Shown here piece after piece: positions 25,165 through 33,556 of a DNA stretch of 64,000 nt. Made by a program: the position numbers and the translations under genes. The notes under the pieces are model-generated. The model saw only the letters and a program-made list of their open reading frames with translations, had not been told where the DNA came from and did not search any database. Position 1 is the first letter of the stretch. Each line of letters begins with the position of its first letter. The stretch is taken from positions 496,001 to 560,000 of the forward strand of contig NZ_VCNL01000002.1 in assembly GCF_007671685.1 (NCBI RefSeq), read 5' to 3'. Source of the stretch: Halorubrum salsamenti. Its GTDB lineage: Archaea; Halobacteriota; Halobacteria; Halobacteriales; Haloferacaceae.

Positions 25165-25635
25165 CTACGGCATGTACCGTACGCTGACCACGCCCGGCTC
25201 CGACCGGACCTCGACGCGGTTCACGCCGAGTCGGGCCGCCCGCGACAGCGTCGTCTCGCGGTCGTCGATGACGTCCGCGACCGCGTCCGCGGTGTCCGCT
25301 TCCGGCGGCGTCAACACGTGAACCTCGCCGACGCCCGCGCGCTCCTCGCGAGCGAGTTCGCCGGTCTCCGTCTCGGCCGCGAGCTCGCGCTCGTGGACGG
25401 TCGGGGGCTCCTCGCTCTCCTCGATCGAGAGGGACCGCCGGTCGGCGACCTCGACGACCCGATACGTGACCTCCATCGGCGGGTCGGGGGCGACGGTCGC
25501 CTCCACGGCGTCGTCGACCGCGAGCCCGGGGTTCGAGCTCAGCGTGTGTACCTGCCCGTCGCGGACGTCTTTCAGCACCGCGGAGTCGCTCTCGACGTGC
25601 GTGACGAGGAACGTGCTCTCCTTCTCGTCGGTCAT
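25165..25635 (-). CDS. DUF5812-type haloarchaeal protein
   Basis: 156 aa. An N-terminal beta-rich domain (STFLVTHVESDSAVLKDVRDGQVHTL, about residues 7-32) looks OB/TRAM-like. A linker rich in Glu (about 78-100) leads to a C-terminal alpha/beta segment (VADVIDDRETTLSRAARLGVNRVEV). The layout agrees with the haloarchaeal DUF5812 family as I remember it. Function unknown; nucleic-acid binding by the N-terminal domain is a guess. Confidence 0.7.
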   Translation of the reverse strand: MTDEKESTFLVTHVESDSAVLKDVRDGQVHTLSSNPGLAVDDAVEATVAPDPPMEVTYRVVEVADRRSLSIEESEEPPTVHERELAAETETGELAREERAGVGEVHVLTPPEADTADAVADVIDDRETTLSRAARLGVNRVEVRSEPGVVSVRYMP

Positions 25636-25737
25636 TACCGGTCGTAGGCGGCCGAGCCTTTTCGGGGTTTCGAGCCGCGCTGCTCGCGGTTTCGGTCCGT
25701 CGGGTTCGAGCGCCGCCCCGAAACGGGTACCGGCGCG

Positions 25738-26493
25738 TCAGTCCCGGACGACCCGCGCGTCTCCGTCCTCGATGACCACGTCCAGCCCGTGTTCGTGAAC
25801 GAACGCGGCGGTGTAGTCGGGAACGACGCGCTCGGCGGCGAACCGGGCGCGGAGCAGGGGGACGGCGTCGAGCAGGTCGTCGCCGTCGACCATCGAGGGG
25901 GACGACTCCAGGAACTCCACGTCGAGGTCGGCGTCGGCGCCGCGCGCCGCGAGCGCGGGGAGGCTCGGGTCCTCGAACGCGCCGTCGAAGTCGATGGGCG
26001 CGGTGAAGCCGGCGTAGTAGGTGCGCCCGCGAGTGGAGGGGCCGAGGACGACCTCGTTGGTCCGGAGCTTCATCGCGGCCGAGTCGATCACGGTCCGCGA
26101 GAGCAGCGGCGCCTGCGGGGTGACGACCGCGACGGAGTCGGCGTTCTCCTCCCGGAGCAGGTGGGTGACGGTGTTGCCGGCGCGCGAGCCGAACGACGAC
26201 CCCACCTGCCGCTCGAACCGGACCTCCTCGGTACCGCCGAGGGTGTCGGCGACGAGCGTCCGCAGTTCGGCCTCGGGCGAGGTGTCGGTGCGGTGCTCGT
26301 CGGGGAGGTCGTCGTCGACGGGGTAGTTCACGAGGAGTTCGCCGCCGGAGCGGTCGACCGCGAGGACGGCGTCGCGGAACAGCGCCTCGTACAGGTCGGC
26401 GGCCTCGGCGGTCGACAGCGGCGTCGACTCCGCGATCCCGGTCGCGACGAGCCCCTCTCGGGGCGGCTTCGCAAGGACGGCGACGACGGTCAT
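25738..26493 (-). CDS. GT-A-fold protein related to DUF2064
   Basis: 251 aa. The opening TVVAVLAKPPREGLVATGIA resembles the nucleotide-binding start of DUF2064/TIGR04282 glycosyltransferase-like proteins. The middle DSVAVVTPQAPLLSRTVIDSAAM stands where those proteins have their acidic metal-binding segment, but the expected Asp-x-Asp is replaced by Thr-Pro-Gln. The family resemblance is therefore moderate and transferase activity is doubtful. Possibly cotranscribed with idi upstream (94 nt). Confidence 0.65.
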   Translation of the reverse strand: MTVVAVLAKPPREGLVATGIAESTPLSTAEAADLYEALFRDAVLAVDRSGGELLVNYPVDDDLPDEHRTDTSPEAELRTLVADTLGGTEEVRFERQVGSSFGSRAGNTVTHLLREENADSVAVVTPQAPLLSRTVIDSAAMKLRTNEVVLGPSTRGRTYYAGFTAPIDFDGAFEDPSLPALAARGADADLDVEFLESSPSMVDGDDLLDAVPLLRARFAAERVVPDYTAAFVHEHGLDVVIEDGDARVVRD

Positions 26494-26587
26494 GTCTCGA
26501 ACCGAGTCGCCCGCGCGACTTCAAGTCGCCGTTTCGGTCGCGGACGAAGAGGAGGCGCGGTCAACCGATCCACCGATCGGGAGCCGT

Positions 26588-27184
26588 TCAGGAGAAGTCG
26601 CGCCGCATCGCGATCTCGAACCACGGACACAGGCGGAGCTGCCGGTACAGCTCCGGGTTCTCGTGGAGGTGCTCGTAGTCGACCCACAGCATCCCGCCGA
26701 TCTCGTCGTCGTCCGGATCGAGCGAGGTGTCGTCGAGGGTCACCTTCAGCACCGAGCAGACCTCCCACTCGACGCCCTCGTTAGGGTAGTAGCGCTTGTA
26801 CTCGAACTTGTCCGTCACTCGGAGGTCGTCGTACTGGTCCGGGGTGATCCCCAGCTCCTCCTCTAAACGCTGTTCGGTCGCGTCCTCCTGCGACTGTCCC
26901 TCGACGGGGTGAGAGGCGACCGTCCCGTCCCAGTGGGCGTTCCAGAGCCGCTTGGTGGGCGCGCGCTGGGCCAGCAGGATCCGGCCGTCGGCGTCGTACA
27001 CGAGGCAGGTGAACGCCCGGTGGCGGATCCCGTCGCCGGTGTGGGCGTCGAGCCGATTCACCGTCCCCCGCTCCACGTCCTCGGGGTCGACGGCGATCAC
27101 GTCTTGGAGCGCGTTCTCGTGGTCCGTGTCGGTGCCGGCCTGACCGGCTGAATCGCCGGCCGCGGCCGCGTCCTCGGAGCTCAT
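26588..27184 (-). CDS. idi: Isopentenyl-diphosphate delta-isomerase, type I
   Basis: 198 aa from ATG 27184. Interconverts IPP and DMAPP at the head of archaeal lipid and carotenoid synthesis. HRAFTCLVYDADGRILLAQRA opens the Nudix fold; LWNAHWDGTVASHPVEGQS and ATEQRLEEELGI hold metal-binding His and Glu residues. The Cys often used in catalysis (T-N-x-C-C-S-H-P type) is replaced here by T-V-A-S-H-P, as in many haloarchaeal proteins of this type. A preceding 30-residue acidic tail is poorly conserved. Confidence 0.9.
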   Translation of the reverse strand: MSSEDAAAAGDSAGQAGTDTDHENALQDVIAVDPEDVERGTVNRLDAHTGDGIRHRAFTCLVYDADGRILLAQRAPTKRLWNAHWDGTVASHPVEGQSQEDATEQRLEEELGITPDQYDDLRVTDKFEYKRYYPNEGVEWEVCSVLKVTLDDTSLDPDDDEIGGMLWVDYEHLHENPELYRQLRLCPWFEIAMRRDFS

Positions 27185-27357
27185 GCGAAGTAGGTCGGCC
27201 ACCAGGGCTAATAAGCGTTCGATACGGCGTCCGCGATTCAGATCGGCGTATCCGTCGGCGGATCGGCCGGCGGATCGGCGCCTCGCTCCCCTTCGCCGCC
27301 GCCGTTCGCGGCCGCGGTCCGACGCGCTTAACCGCCTCCCGCGGCTACGTCGCGCGG

Positions 27358-28791
27358 ATGAGTGACCCGGCGCTCGACGTCGTCGAGTTCGTGTTGACGA
27401 CGCACCTCTACACCGAGAACCGCGACCTCGACGAGAACGACCTGCCGCCGCGCTTCCGGCAGGTGTTCTGGTCTGACGACGCCGTCGACGACGCACCGGG
27501 CGGCGTCGAGCGGCCGCTCAAGGCGACGAGCGAGACGACCCGCACCGCGACGGGCATCGACCACCCGTGGGACGCCGTCTCCGACCTGCTCTTCACGCAA
27601 CGGACGGAGTTCTCCGGCGAAATATCGTTGACCCAGCCCGAGATGGCGCTGGAGTGGTACCGCGACCACGCCGACGACGAGCGGATCGCCCAGAATCCGA
27701 CGATCGTCGCCGCGCTCGAGCTCGCCGAGGACCTCGACGCGCCCGTGACCCACGAGGCGGCGCGCGACGGCGTCCGGCCGATTCAGGCCGACCGCGTCTG
27801 GATCGACGCCCTGCTGGAGGAGTACTTCGACGAGGACGAGGACGGCGAGATGCTCGATCTCGTCAACGTGCAGGCCCCCGAGGAGATCGAGACGACGCTC
27901 GCGGACCTCGTGCTCACCGGCGACCAGGAGGGCGAGATACAGAAGATCGTGAAGGCGATCGAACACCGCGAGTATCTCGCGAGCATCGGGCTCCGCGAGA
28001 TCGGGAAGCTCCTGTTCGTCGGGCCGCCGGGGACCGGGAAGACCACCGTCTCGCGGGCGCTCGCCCACGAGCTCGGCATTCCACTCGTCGAGGTGAAGAT
28101 GTCGATGATCACGAGCCAGTACCTCGGCGAGACGGCCAAGAACGTCGAGAAGACGTTCGAGGTCGCCAAGCGGCTCTCGCCGTGTATCCTCTTCATCGAC
28201 GAGTTCGACTCGGTGGCGAAGACCCGCCGCTCCGACGAGCACGCCGCCCTGAAGCGCGCGGTCAACACCCTCCTCAAGTCGATCGACGAGGTGTCGCTCG
28301 TGCGCGACGAGGTGCTCCTCATCGGCGCGACCAACCACCCGGACCAGCTCGACGCGGCCGCGTGGCGCCGCTTCGACGAGATCGTCAACTTCCCCAAGCC
28401 CGACCGCGACATGCGCGCGGACATCCTCCGCGTCGTCACCCGCGAGATGCAGATCGCCGACTTCGACCCCGACGAGGTCGCCGATCGGACGAGCGGGCTT
28501 ACGGGCTCGGACCTCCGGATGGTGCTGCGTGAAGCGGTCCTCGGCGCGCTCACGGAGGACCGGATGACGATCACGCAGGAGGACGTGATGGAGGCCGTCG
28601 AGGACTTCGAGGAGCGGGATAACCTCAAGAACATGGACATGATCGACGGCGAGGGCGCGGAGGTGCTCGGCGAGACGGACTCGGGCGAGCAGGACCACAC
28701 GCACGACGACGAGGGCGACGGCGCCGCGCACGACGACGAGGGCGACGGCGCCGCGCACGACCACGGCGCTCACAGCCACTCGCACGACTGA
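27358..28791 (+). CDS. AAA+ ATPase with a His/Asp-rich C-terminal tail
   Basis: 477 aa. One AAA module: Walker A GPPGTGKT (residues 222-229), Walker B CILFIDEFDS (about 276-285), sensor-1 LLIGATNHPDQLD, Arg finger region AAWRRFDEIVNFPKP and sensor-2 GLTGSDLRMVLREA. Residues 1-200 form a family-specific N-terminal domain. The last 30 residues are an Asp/His-rich tail ending HDHGAHSHSHD, a probable metal-binding or disordered tag. Close to CDC48/FtsH-type unfoldases but with one ring; substrate unknown. Confidence 0.9.
   Translation: MSDPALDVVEFVLTTHLYTENRDLDENDLPPRFRQVFWSDDAVDDAPGGVERPLKATSETTRTATGIDHPWDAVSDLLFTQRTEFSGEISLTQPEMALEWYRDHADDERIAQNPTIVAALELAEDLDAPVTHEAARDGVRPIQADRVWIDALLEEYFDEDEDGEMLDLVNVQAPEEIETTLADLVLTGDQEGEIQKIVKAIEHREYLASIGLREIGKLLFVGPPGTGKTTVSRALAHELGIPLVEVKMSMITSQYLGETAKNVEKTFEVAKRLSPCILFIDEFDSVAKTRRSDEHAALKRAVNTLLKSIDEVSLVRDEVLLIGATNHPDQLDAAAWRRFDEIVNFPKPDRDMRADILRVVTREMQIADFDPDEVADRTSGLTGSDLRMVLREAVLGALTEDRMTITQEDVMEAVEDFEERDNLKNMDMIDGEGAEVLGETDSGEQDHTHDDEGDGAAHDDEGDGAAHDHGAHSHSHD
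28702..28755 (+). repeat. 27-bp tandem repeat in the AAA ATPase tail
   Basis: Two identical 27-bp units encode HDDEGDGAA twice, just before the closing His-rich residues. The unit is in frame and likely expands or contracts by slippage. Confidence 0.9.
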
Positions 28792-28844
28792 CGCGCGGCT
28801 GAGCGAGCCTTTTTGCGTGGAGATTCGCGGGTGAGTCAGTCGAT

Positions 28845-29210
28845 CCGGTTGCGGTCAGTACAGACGCAGCAGTGATCGATAGCGAGAGTGGGTGTTGCAG
28901 CTTGTCAGCAGTAATACAATATTTAAATAATGATGAACGGCTGCGACGATCGCTTATAAAGGACCCTGCGGTGGCGCGTGCCTGCGAGGCCGCTTCGCGG
29001 CCGAGCAGCACCGCGCGAGGGAGTCGCTGGCGGCGCCAGCCGCCAGCGACGAGGCTGGGGAGGCGTGAGGCTGCCGTGCTGTGCGGGGCGGGTGGGATTC
29101 AAAGGGGCAGCCGCTGAGAACGGCACAGGCGACGTAAGCACCGCAAGGAGCGAGTGAAACGAGCGACTGAGGAGCACAGCGAGCGTGCGCCGTTCTCAGC
29201 GGCTGGGGCT
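28845..29210 (+). repeat. Copy B of the structured intergenic repeat, with promoter pair
   Basis: Starts CCGGTTGCGG (28845); has ATATTTAAA (28919-28927) and TTATAAA (28954-28960) exactly 35 nt apart. It continues with TGCGGTGGCGCG, hairpin GGCCGC-TTC-GCGGCC (28988-29002), CGCGAGGGAG (29014-29023), a 10-bp hairpin TCGCTGGCGG/CCGCCAGCGA (29024-29049), and the 20-nt block 29051-29070 shared with copy A. A last 17-bp inverted pair (29108-29124 and 29189-29205) closes the element. No protein is encoded; no plus-strand gene follows. Confidence 0.7.
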
Positions 29211-29240
29211 TTGGAAGTCGTCACCGCAGCGTCGTCGCCC

Positions 29241-29284
29241 GCTTATAAACAGCCGACGGCAACACCACTCGTTTACTTATAAAC
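29241..29284 (+). promoter_or_regulatory. Second pair of TATA-like boxes
   Basis: TTATAAAC at 29243-29250 and again at 29277-29284, 34 nt apart, in the gap after copy B. They point away from the AAA gene toward the 3' end of the convergent rhodanese gene, so they could only drive a non-coding or antisense transcript. Confidence 0.4.
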
Positions 29285-29407
29285 AACCACCGAGACAACT
29301 CGATATACGTACTCTCGCACTCGATCAAGAAGCAGTCTTCTTCCGCCCGGCTGTTTCAGTCCACTTCCACCTAAAGAACCGGGCTCAAACGCCCCCGACA
29401 GACCGAC

Positions 29408-30415
29408 TTACGCGAACGTGTCGATGATCGTCCCGCTGTCCTCGCCGGTGGTGTAGTAGTAGCCGTTCTCCTCCGAGAGGGTGCCCCAGTCGGCCCAGCT
29501 CCCCTCGTAGTTGCGCACGTCCTCGAAGCCGAGCTGATCGAGGACGAACCAGCCGACTGACGCGCGGATCGCGGTCTGACAGTAGGCGACCGCCGTCTCG
29601 TCCGGCGAGAGGCCGGCGTCGTCGATCCACAGCGTCTCCAGCTCTTCGGGCGTCCGGAGCCGCCCGGCCTCGCTGTCGATGCTCTGGACGAAGTTGAGGT
29701 TGGTCGCGCCGGTGACGTGGCCGAACCGGTCGAGGTCGCCGCGCTCGTCGACGCCCCGATACTCCGCGGGCGAGCGCATGTCGAGGATCGGGACCGCGGC
29801 GCCCTCCTCGTCGACGTTGTCGGCGAGGAACTCACGCGTCGCCACCACGCCGGTGTCGACCTCGGCCTCGTACTCGCCTTCTTGGGCCTCGGGCGCCTCC
29901 GAGACGGTCTCGCCGCCCGCGGCGTCCCAGACGGAGAATCCGCCGTCGAGCAGGCTGACCCGCCCCTCGTGGCCGAGCGCGTTGAGCGTGTAGACCGCGT
30001 ACGTCTCCCAGAGGTTCGCCTCCGCGCCGTACACCACCACGTCGTCGCCGCGTTCGATCCCCGCCTCCGAGAGCGTCCACGCGATCGCCTCGGGCGAGAC
30101 CTCGAACCCGTCCTCGGTCTCCTCGGCGTAGGTGTCCAGCATCTCGGAGTCCGGGAAGTGGTACGCGCCGGGGATCCGGCTCTCGCCGAACGCCTCCTCG
30201 TCGCGGGCGTCGAGCAGGTGCACGTCGCCGAGGTTCGATTCGAGCCACTGGCTGTCGACGACGCCGTCGAACTCGGCGGCCGCGGGCGTCGTGTACGCCG
30301 CCGGCTCTTCGCCGTCGCCGTCGGTCGAGCCGAGACAGCCGGCCGTCGCCGCGAGCGCCGCGCCTGCCGAAGCCAACACCGATCGCCTGGAGGTCCGCGT
30401 GGATCTGTCGTCCAT
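29408..30415 (-). CDS. Two-domain rhodanese (sulfurtransferase) lipoprotein
   Basis: 335 aa. N-terminal Tat-type signal SRRSVLASAGAALAATAGC with a lipobox ending at Cys28, so it is probably exported folded and anchored to the membrane. Rhodanese domain 1 (about 50-180) has no Cys in the active-site loop (VVVYGAEANLWE); domain 2 (about 190-325) has VAYCQTAIRAS with the catalytic Cys. This is the usual thiosulfate/mercaptopyruvate sulfurtransferase layout. Physiological donor unknown. Confidence 0.93.
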   Translation of the reverse strand: MDDRSTRTSRRSVLASAGAALAATAGCLGSTDGDGEEPAAYTTPAAAEFDGVVDSQWLESNLGDVHLLDARDEEAFGESRIPGAYHFPDSEMLDTYAEETEDGFEVSPEAIAWTLSEAGIERGDDVVVYGAEANLWETYAVYTLNALGHEGRVSLLDGGFSVWDAAGGETVSEAPEAQEGEYEAEVDTGVVATREFLADNVDEEGAAVPILDMRSPAEYRGVDERGDLDRFGHVTGATNLNFVQSIDSEAGRLRTPEELETLWIDDAGLSPDETAVAYCQTAIRASVGWFVLDQLGFEDVRNYEGSWADWGTLSEENGYYYTTGEDSGTIIDTFA

Positions 30416-30565
30416 TCGATCGCGAGTTGCGGCGGGACCACGATAACCCTGTTAGTGGAGGCCCGTGTTACCGTCGGCTCCGACGAGGGCCGCGGCGGCG
30501 TCCCCGTCACCGGCCAGCCTTGCGACGCCGGACCCCTCACCGACGCCGGAACCCTCAACCGACTC

Positions 30566-31141
30566 TCACTCCCGCACGCCGGCGACCGTGTAGCCGAACC
30601 CGCGGTCGACGACCCGCGGGTCGAGCCCGGCGTCGGCGAACGCGGCGGCGAGGTCGTCCGGCGCCCGGAACCGCGACTCCATGCCGATCGCGTGCTCGCT
30701 CGCGACGAGGGCTCGGCCGAGCGGGTGCGTCGGGTCGAACTCCCGGATCACGAGCGCGCCGCCCGGGGCGAGCACGCGCGCCGCCTCCTCGATCGCGGCC
30801 GTCTGGTCCGGCAAGTGGTGGAACGCGTCGACGATCGTCGCGGCGTCGACCGACCCGTCGCGGAACGGGAGCCGCCCCGCGTCCCCGGCGACGCCCGAGA
30901 GCCCGCGGTGCTCCCGAGCGCGCGCTAACATCCCGAGCGAGGCGTCGACGACGGTGATATCGGGACCGGTCAGCGCGGCCGCGGCGCGCCCGGAGCCCCC
31001 GCCGACGTCGAGCAGTCGATCGATCGGACGGGTCGCGTGGGCGAGTCCCGCGGCCAGCGCCTCGCCGTCGGCCGGAGGCATGACGCGGTCGTACAGCGGG
31101 GCGATCCGGTCGAAGAAGCGAACGTCGCCGAGGCCGTACAT
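30566..31141 (-). CDS. Class I SAM-dependent methyltransferase
   Basis: 191 aa. SAM motif I LLDVGGGSGRAAAAL (about residues 43-57), motif II TVVDASLGMLARAR, VDAATIVDAFHHLPD (motif IV) and the LAPGGALVIREFDP post-motif. The opening RFFDRIAPLYDRVMPP resembles UbiE/MenG- and Coq5-like methyltransferases. No quinone or lipid genes flank it, so the substrate is unknown. It is divergent from the GNAT gene at 31225. Confidence 0.9.
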   Translation of the reverse strand: MYGLGDVRFFDRIAPLYDRVMPPADGEALAAGLAHATRPIDRLLDVGGGSGRAAAALTGPDITVVDASLGMLARAREHRGLSGVAGDAGRLPFRDGSVDAATIVDAFHHLPDQTAAIEEAARVLAPGGALVIREFDPTHPLGRALVASEHAIGMESRFRAPDDLAAAFADAGLDPRVVDRGFGYTVAGVRE

Positions 31142-31192
31142 GGCGGCGATCGGCGGCGCCAGTATTTAAAGGCGGGTCTCGACGAGCCCCCG

Positions 31193-31203
31193 TTCATTTA
31201 TCC
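31193..31203 (+). promoter_or_regulatory. TATA-like element of the GNAT gene
   Basis: TTCATTTATCC lies 22-32 nt before the ATG at 31225 and predicts a leaderless mRNA. Confidence 0.45.
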
Positions 31204-31224
31204 GGGCGAGCCGTACCGGTCGCC

Positions 31225-31833
31225 ATGGAGTACGCGTTCCTCGGCGGCCCGGGATCGGGGGCGACGCTGCGGCTCGACTACCGGGCGTTCGCCTACGCGG
31301 GCAAGTTCGTCGTCGGCGCGCCGGGCAAGTCGGCGTTGCGGACCCCCGACGGCTCGCCGGCGGTTCCGGAGTGGGAGCCGGACGAGCCCCTCCCGTCGAC
31401 CGTCGACGCGAGCGAGTTCGACGGCGACGTGGTCGCGGCGGTCTCCTTCTCGCCGGATCGGACCGAACCCAGTTGCTGCCGGCTCCGGTACGTCACCGTC
31501 CACGTGGCGCGCCGCGGCGAGGGGCTCGGGCCGCGGCTGATCGAGCGGACGGTCTCGCGGCTCGCGGCCGACGGGTACGACCGGGCGAAGATCGCGGTCA
31601 ACAACCCGTTCGCCTACGCGGCTCTTTATAAGTGCGGCTTCGCGTACACGGGCGAGAAGACCGGGATCGCCGAGCTGGAACTTGCGCGCCCGGCGGACGA
31701 GCCGGTCGCGGGGAGCGATATCGGGGACGAGCGATACCGCGCGGGCCTGCGAGCCTTCCGCGACGCCGACCGCGACCTCGACCCGGTGGAGCGGGAGTTC
31801 ATCGCGGCGCGGCTCGGGGAGCGCGGGAAGTAG
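31225..31833 (+). CDS. GNAT-family N-acetyltransferase
   Basis: 202 aa. The acetyl-CoA-binding motif A appears as VTVHVARRGEGLGPRLIERTVSRL (R/Q-x-x-G-x-G/A form), with the following VNNPFAYAALYKCGFAYTGEK as motif B. N-terminal 90 residues hold the acceptor site. Acceptor unknown. Ends 8 nt before the convergent TspO gene stop. Confidence 0.88.
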   Translation: MEYAFLGGPGSGATLRLDYRAFAYAGKFVVGAPGKSALRTPDGSPAVPEWEPDEPLPSTVDASEFDGDVVAAVSFSPDRTEPSCCRLRYVTVHVARRGEGLGPRLIERTVSRLAADGYDRAKIAVNNPFAYAALYKCGFAYTGEKTGIAELELARPADEPVAGSDIGDERYRAGLRAFRDADRDLDPVEREFIAARLGERGK

Positions 31834-31841
31834 CCGATCTG

Positions 31842-32375
31842 TCAGTTCAGCGCCCAGATCCCGTAGTTGAGCGCCGTCGCGAAACAGACCCACGCGAGGT
31901 ACGGGACGAGCAGGAGGGCGGCCCGCCGGTCGACCCGGTCGAACGCGACCGTCGTCGCGACGACGAGCGGAAGCAGGAGCCCGAGGACGACGAGCCCGAG
32001 GTCGGCGCGTTCGAGTCCCCAGAAGACGGGCGACCACGCGACGTTGACGACGAGCTGGACGGCGAACAGCCCGAGCGCGATCCGGGCGTCGCGGGCGAGC
32101 CGCGTCGATCCGCCGGTAGGCTTCTCCCCCTCGCGCCCGCCGAGGTAGACGAGCGCGGCCGCGGCGCCGATCAGCGCGTACAGGATCGGCCAGGCGACGC
32201 CGAACGCCCAGCCCGGCGGGTAGTAGGCGGGCAGGTCGAGCGCGGCGAACCACGCGCTTTCGGTGGCGGTGAAGGGGACACCGACCGCGCCGATCAGGTT
32301 GACCGCGACCGCGGCGGCGACGACGAGCAGGGCGTCGCGGCGGTCGGGGAGGCGAGCGGCGGCGGAGGTGGACAT
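31842..32375 (-). CDS. tspO: TspO/MBR family membrane protein
   Basis: 177 aa from ATG 32375, five TM segments. Trp- and Pro-rich motifs of the family are present: WFAALDLPAYYPPGWAFGV (about 42-60) with PPGWAF, VNVAWSPVFWGLER, and the closing PYLAWVCFATALNYGIW. Related proteins bind porphyrins or sterols and respond to stress or light; the ligand here is unknown. The upstream in-frame ATG at 32414 would add 13 residues and is disfavoured. Confidence 0.92.
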   Translation of the reverse strand: MSTSAAARLPDRRDALLVVAAAVAVNLIGAVGVPFTATESAWFAALDLPAYYPPGWAFGVAWPILYALIGAAAALVYLGGREGEKPTGGSTRLARDARIALGLFAVQLVVNVAWSPVFWGLERADLGLVVLGLLLPLVVATTVAFDRVDRRAALLLVPYLAWVCFATALNYGIWALN

Positions 32376-32433
32376 GACCGCACGATACGCGCCCGAACGG
32401 TTTAAACCGACCACCGCGTGCCGCTATGGGTCC

Positions 32434-33474
32434 CTAAATCACGTCGTAGTCCTCCCGGAACGTCTCCAGCGTGGCCGCGAGCACGCCGATGACGATGGGA
32501 CCGACGAACAGCCCGGTGAACCCGACGGAGTAGATCCCGCCGAACACCCCGAGGAGGATCACCGCCGGGTTCAGGTGGGCCTGTTGGTCGATGACGATCG
32601 GGCGGGCGTAGTTGTCCACCATCGCGATGACGAAGACGCCGTACAGCGCGAGCAACACCCCCGCAGTCACCTGATCGATCGCGACGAGGTACACGGCCGC
32701 CGGCCCCCAGACGAAGAACGCTCCGACCACCGGCACCAGCGCTAACACCGCCATCACGAACGTCCAGAAGACGACGTTGGGGATCCCGACCGCCCAGAGC
32801 CCGACCCCCGCGACCAGCGCCTGCAGCAGTGCCACGACGATGTGCCCGATCACGACTCCGCGGGTCATCGCGTCGACGCGGTCGACGAGGTCCGCGGTGA
32901 CGTTCGACGGAAGCGGGCTCGTCTGGCGGAGCCACCGCACGAACGCCGGCCCGTCGAGCAGGGTGTAGTAGACTAAGAACAGCGCCAGCGAGAGCCCGAC
33001 CGAGGCGCGGATCGCGGTGGTGACGATCCCTCCCACCCCGCCGAACAGCGTGTTGGCGAGCACCTGTCCGGCCGTCGCGAGCACCTCGCCGACCTCGACC
33101 TGTTCCCCGGTGAGCGCCGCGATCTCCGCCTCGATGGCCGCGACGTCGATGTCGGTGTTCCCCCGCGCGATCTCCGTGAGGTCGCGGACGAACACCCACG
33201 AGATGTACGCGAGCGGCAGGATGACGGCGACGATCGACGACAGAATCAGGAAGAGCGCGGAGAGCATGTTCCCCAGCCGGTGCGACACCGATTCGCGAAC
33301 CCTGTCGGAGAGCGCCCGCCGGAGCCGCCGCGAGAGGCGGACGTGGAACGGGTAGAGGACGTACGCCAGGATCGCGGAGGCGACGACGTACTCGATGAAC
33401 GGACTGATGACGAAGAGCGTCAGAAGCGCGACCGAGCCGATGAGGAGGAGGAGAAACGATTGCCCGCGGTTCAT
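32434..33474 (-). CDS. AI-2E family transporter
   Basis: 346 aa with about eight TM segments and a central extracytoplasmic-like region (about 105-165). The family motifs include SHRLGNML..., VEVGEVLATAGQVLANTLFGG and the C-terminal FVWGPAAVYLVA and GGIYSVGFTGLFVGPIVIGVLAATL. These proteins act as exporters or Na+/H+ antiporters; AI-2 transport in archaea is unlikely. Follows TspO in the same direction (59 nt between); promoter not identified. Confidence 0.92.
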   Translation of the reverse strand: MNRGQSFLLLLIGSVALLTLFVISPFIEYVVASAILAYVLYPFHVRLSRRLRRALSDRVRESVSHRLGNMLSALFLILSSIVAVILPLAYISWVFVRDLTEIARGNTDIDVAAIEAEIAALTGEQVEVGEVLATAGQVLANTLFGGVGGIVTTAIRASVGLSLALFLVYYTLLDGPAFVRWLRQTSPLPSNVTADLVDRVDAMTRGVVIGHIVVALLQALVAGVGLWAVGIPNVVFWTFVMAVLALVPVVGAFFVWGPAAVYLVAIDQVTAGVLLALYGVFVIAMVDNYARPIVIDQQAHLNPAVILLGVFGGIYSVGFTGLFVGPIVIGVLAATLETFREDYDVI

Positions 33475-33556
33475 GTCGGCCAGTCACGCCGGTGAGTTAT
33501 AAACGTGGGCGGCGGTCCGGCAGTATCGGTTCCGCCGCCGAACCGCGAACTCCCGT

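Noticed and set aside
29108-29205. 17-bp inverted pair as insertion-sequence ends
   Set aside because: The arms enclose only 64 nt and no transposase; no target duplication is visible. It fits a stem of the repeat better.
28981-29210. Copy B as the SRP RNA or RNase P RNA gene
   Set aside because: None of the conserved archaeal 7S helix-8 or RNase P core sequences was found, and related copies occur twice more in the window.
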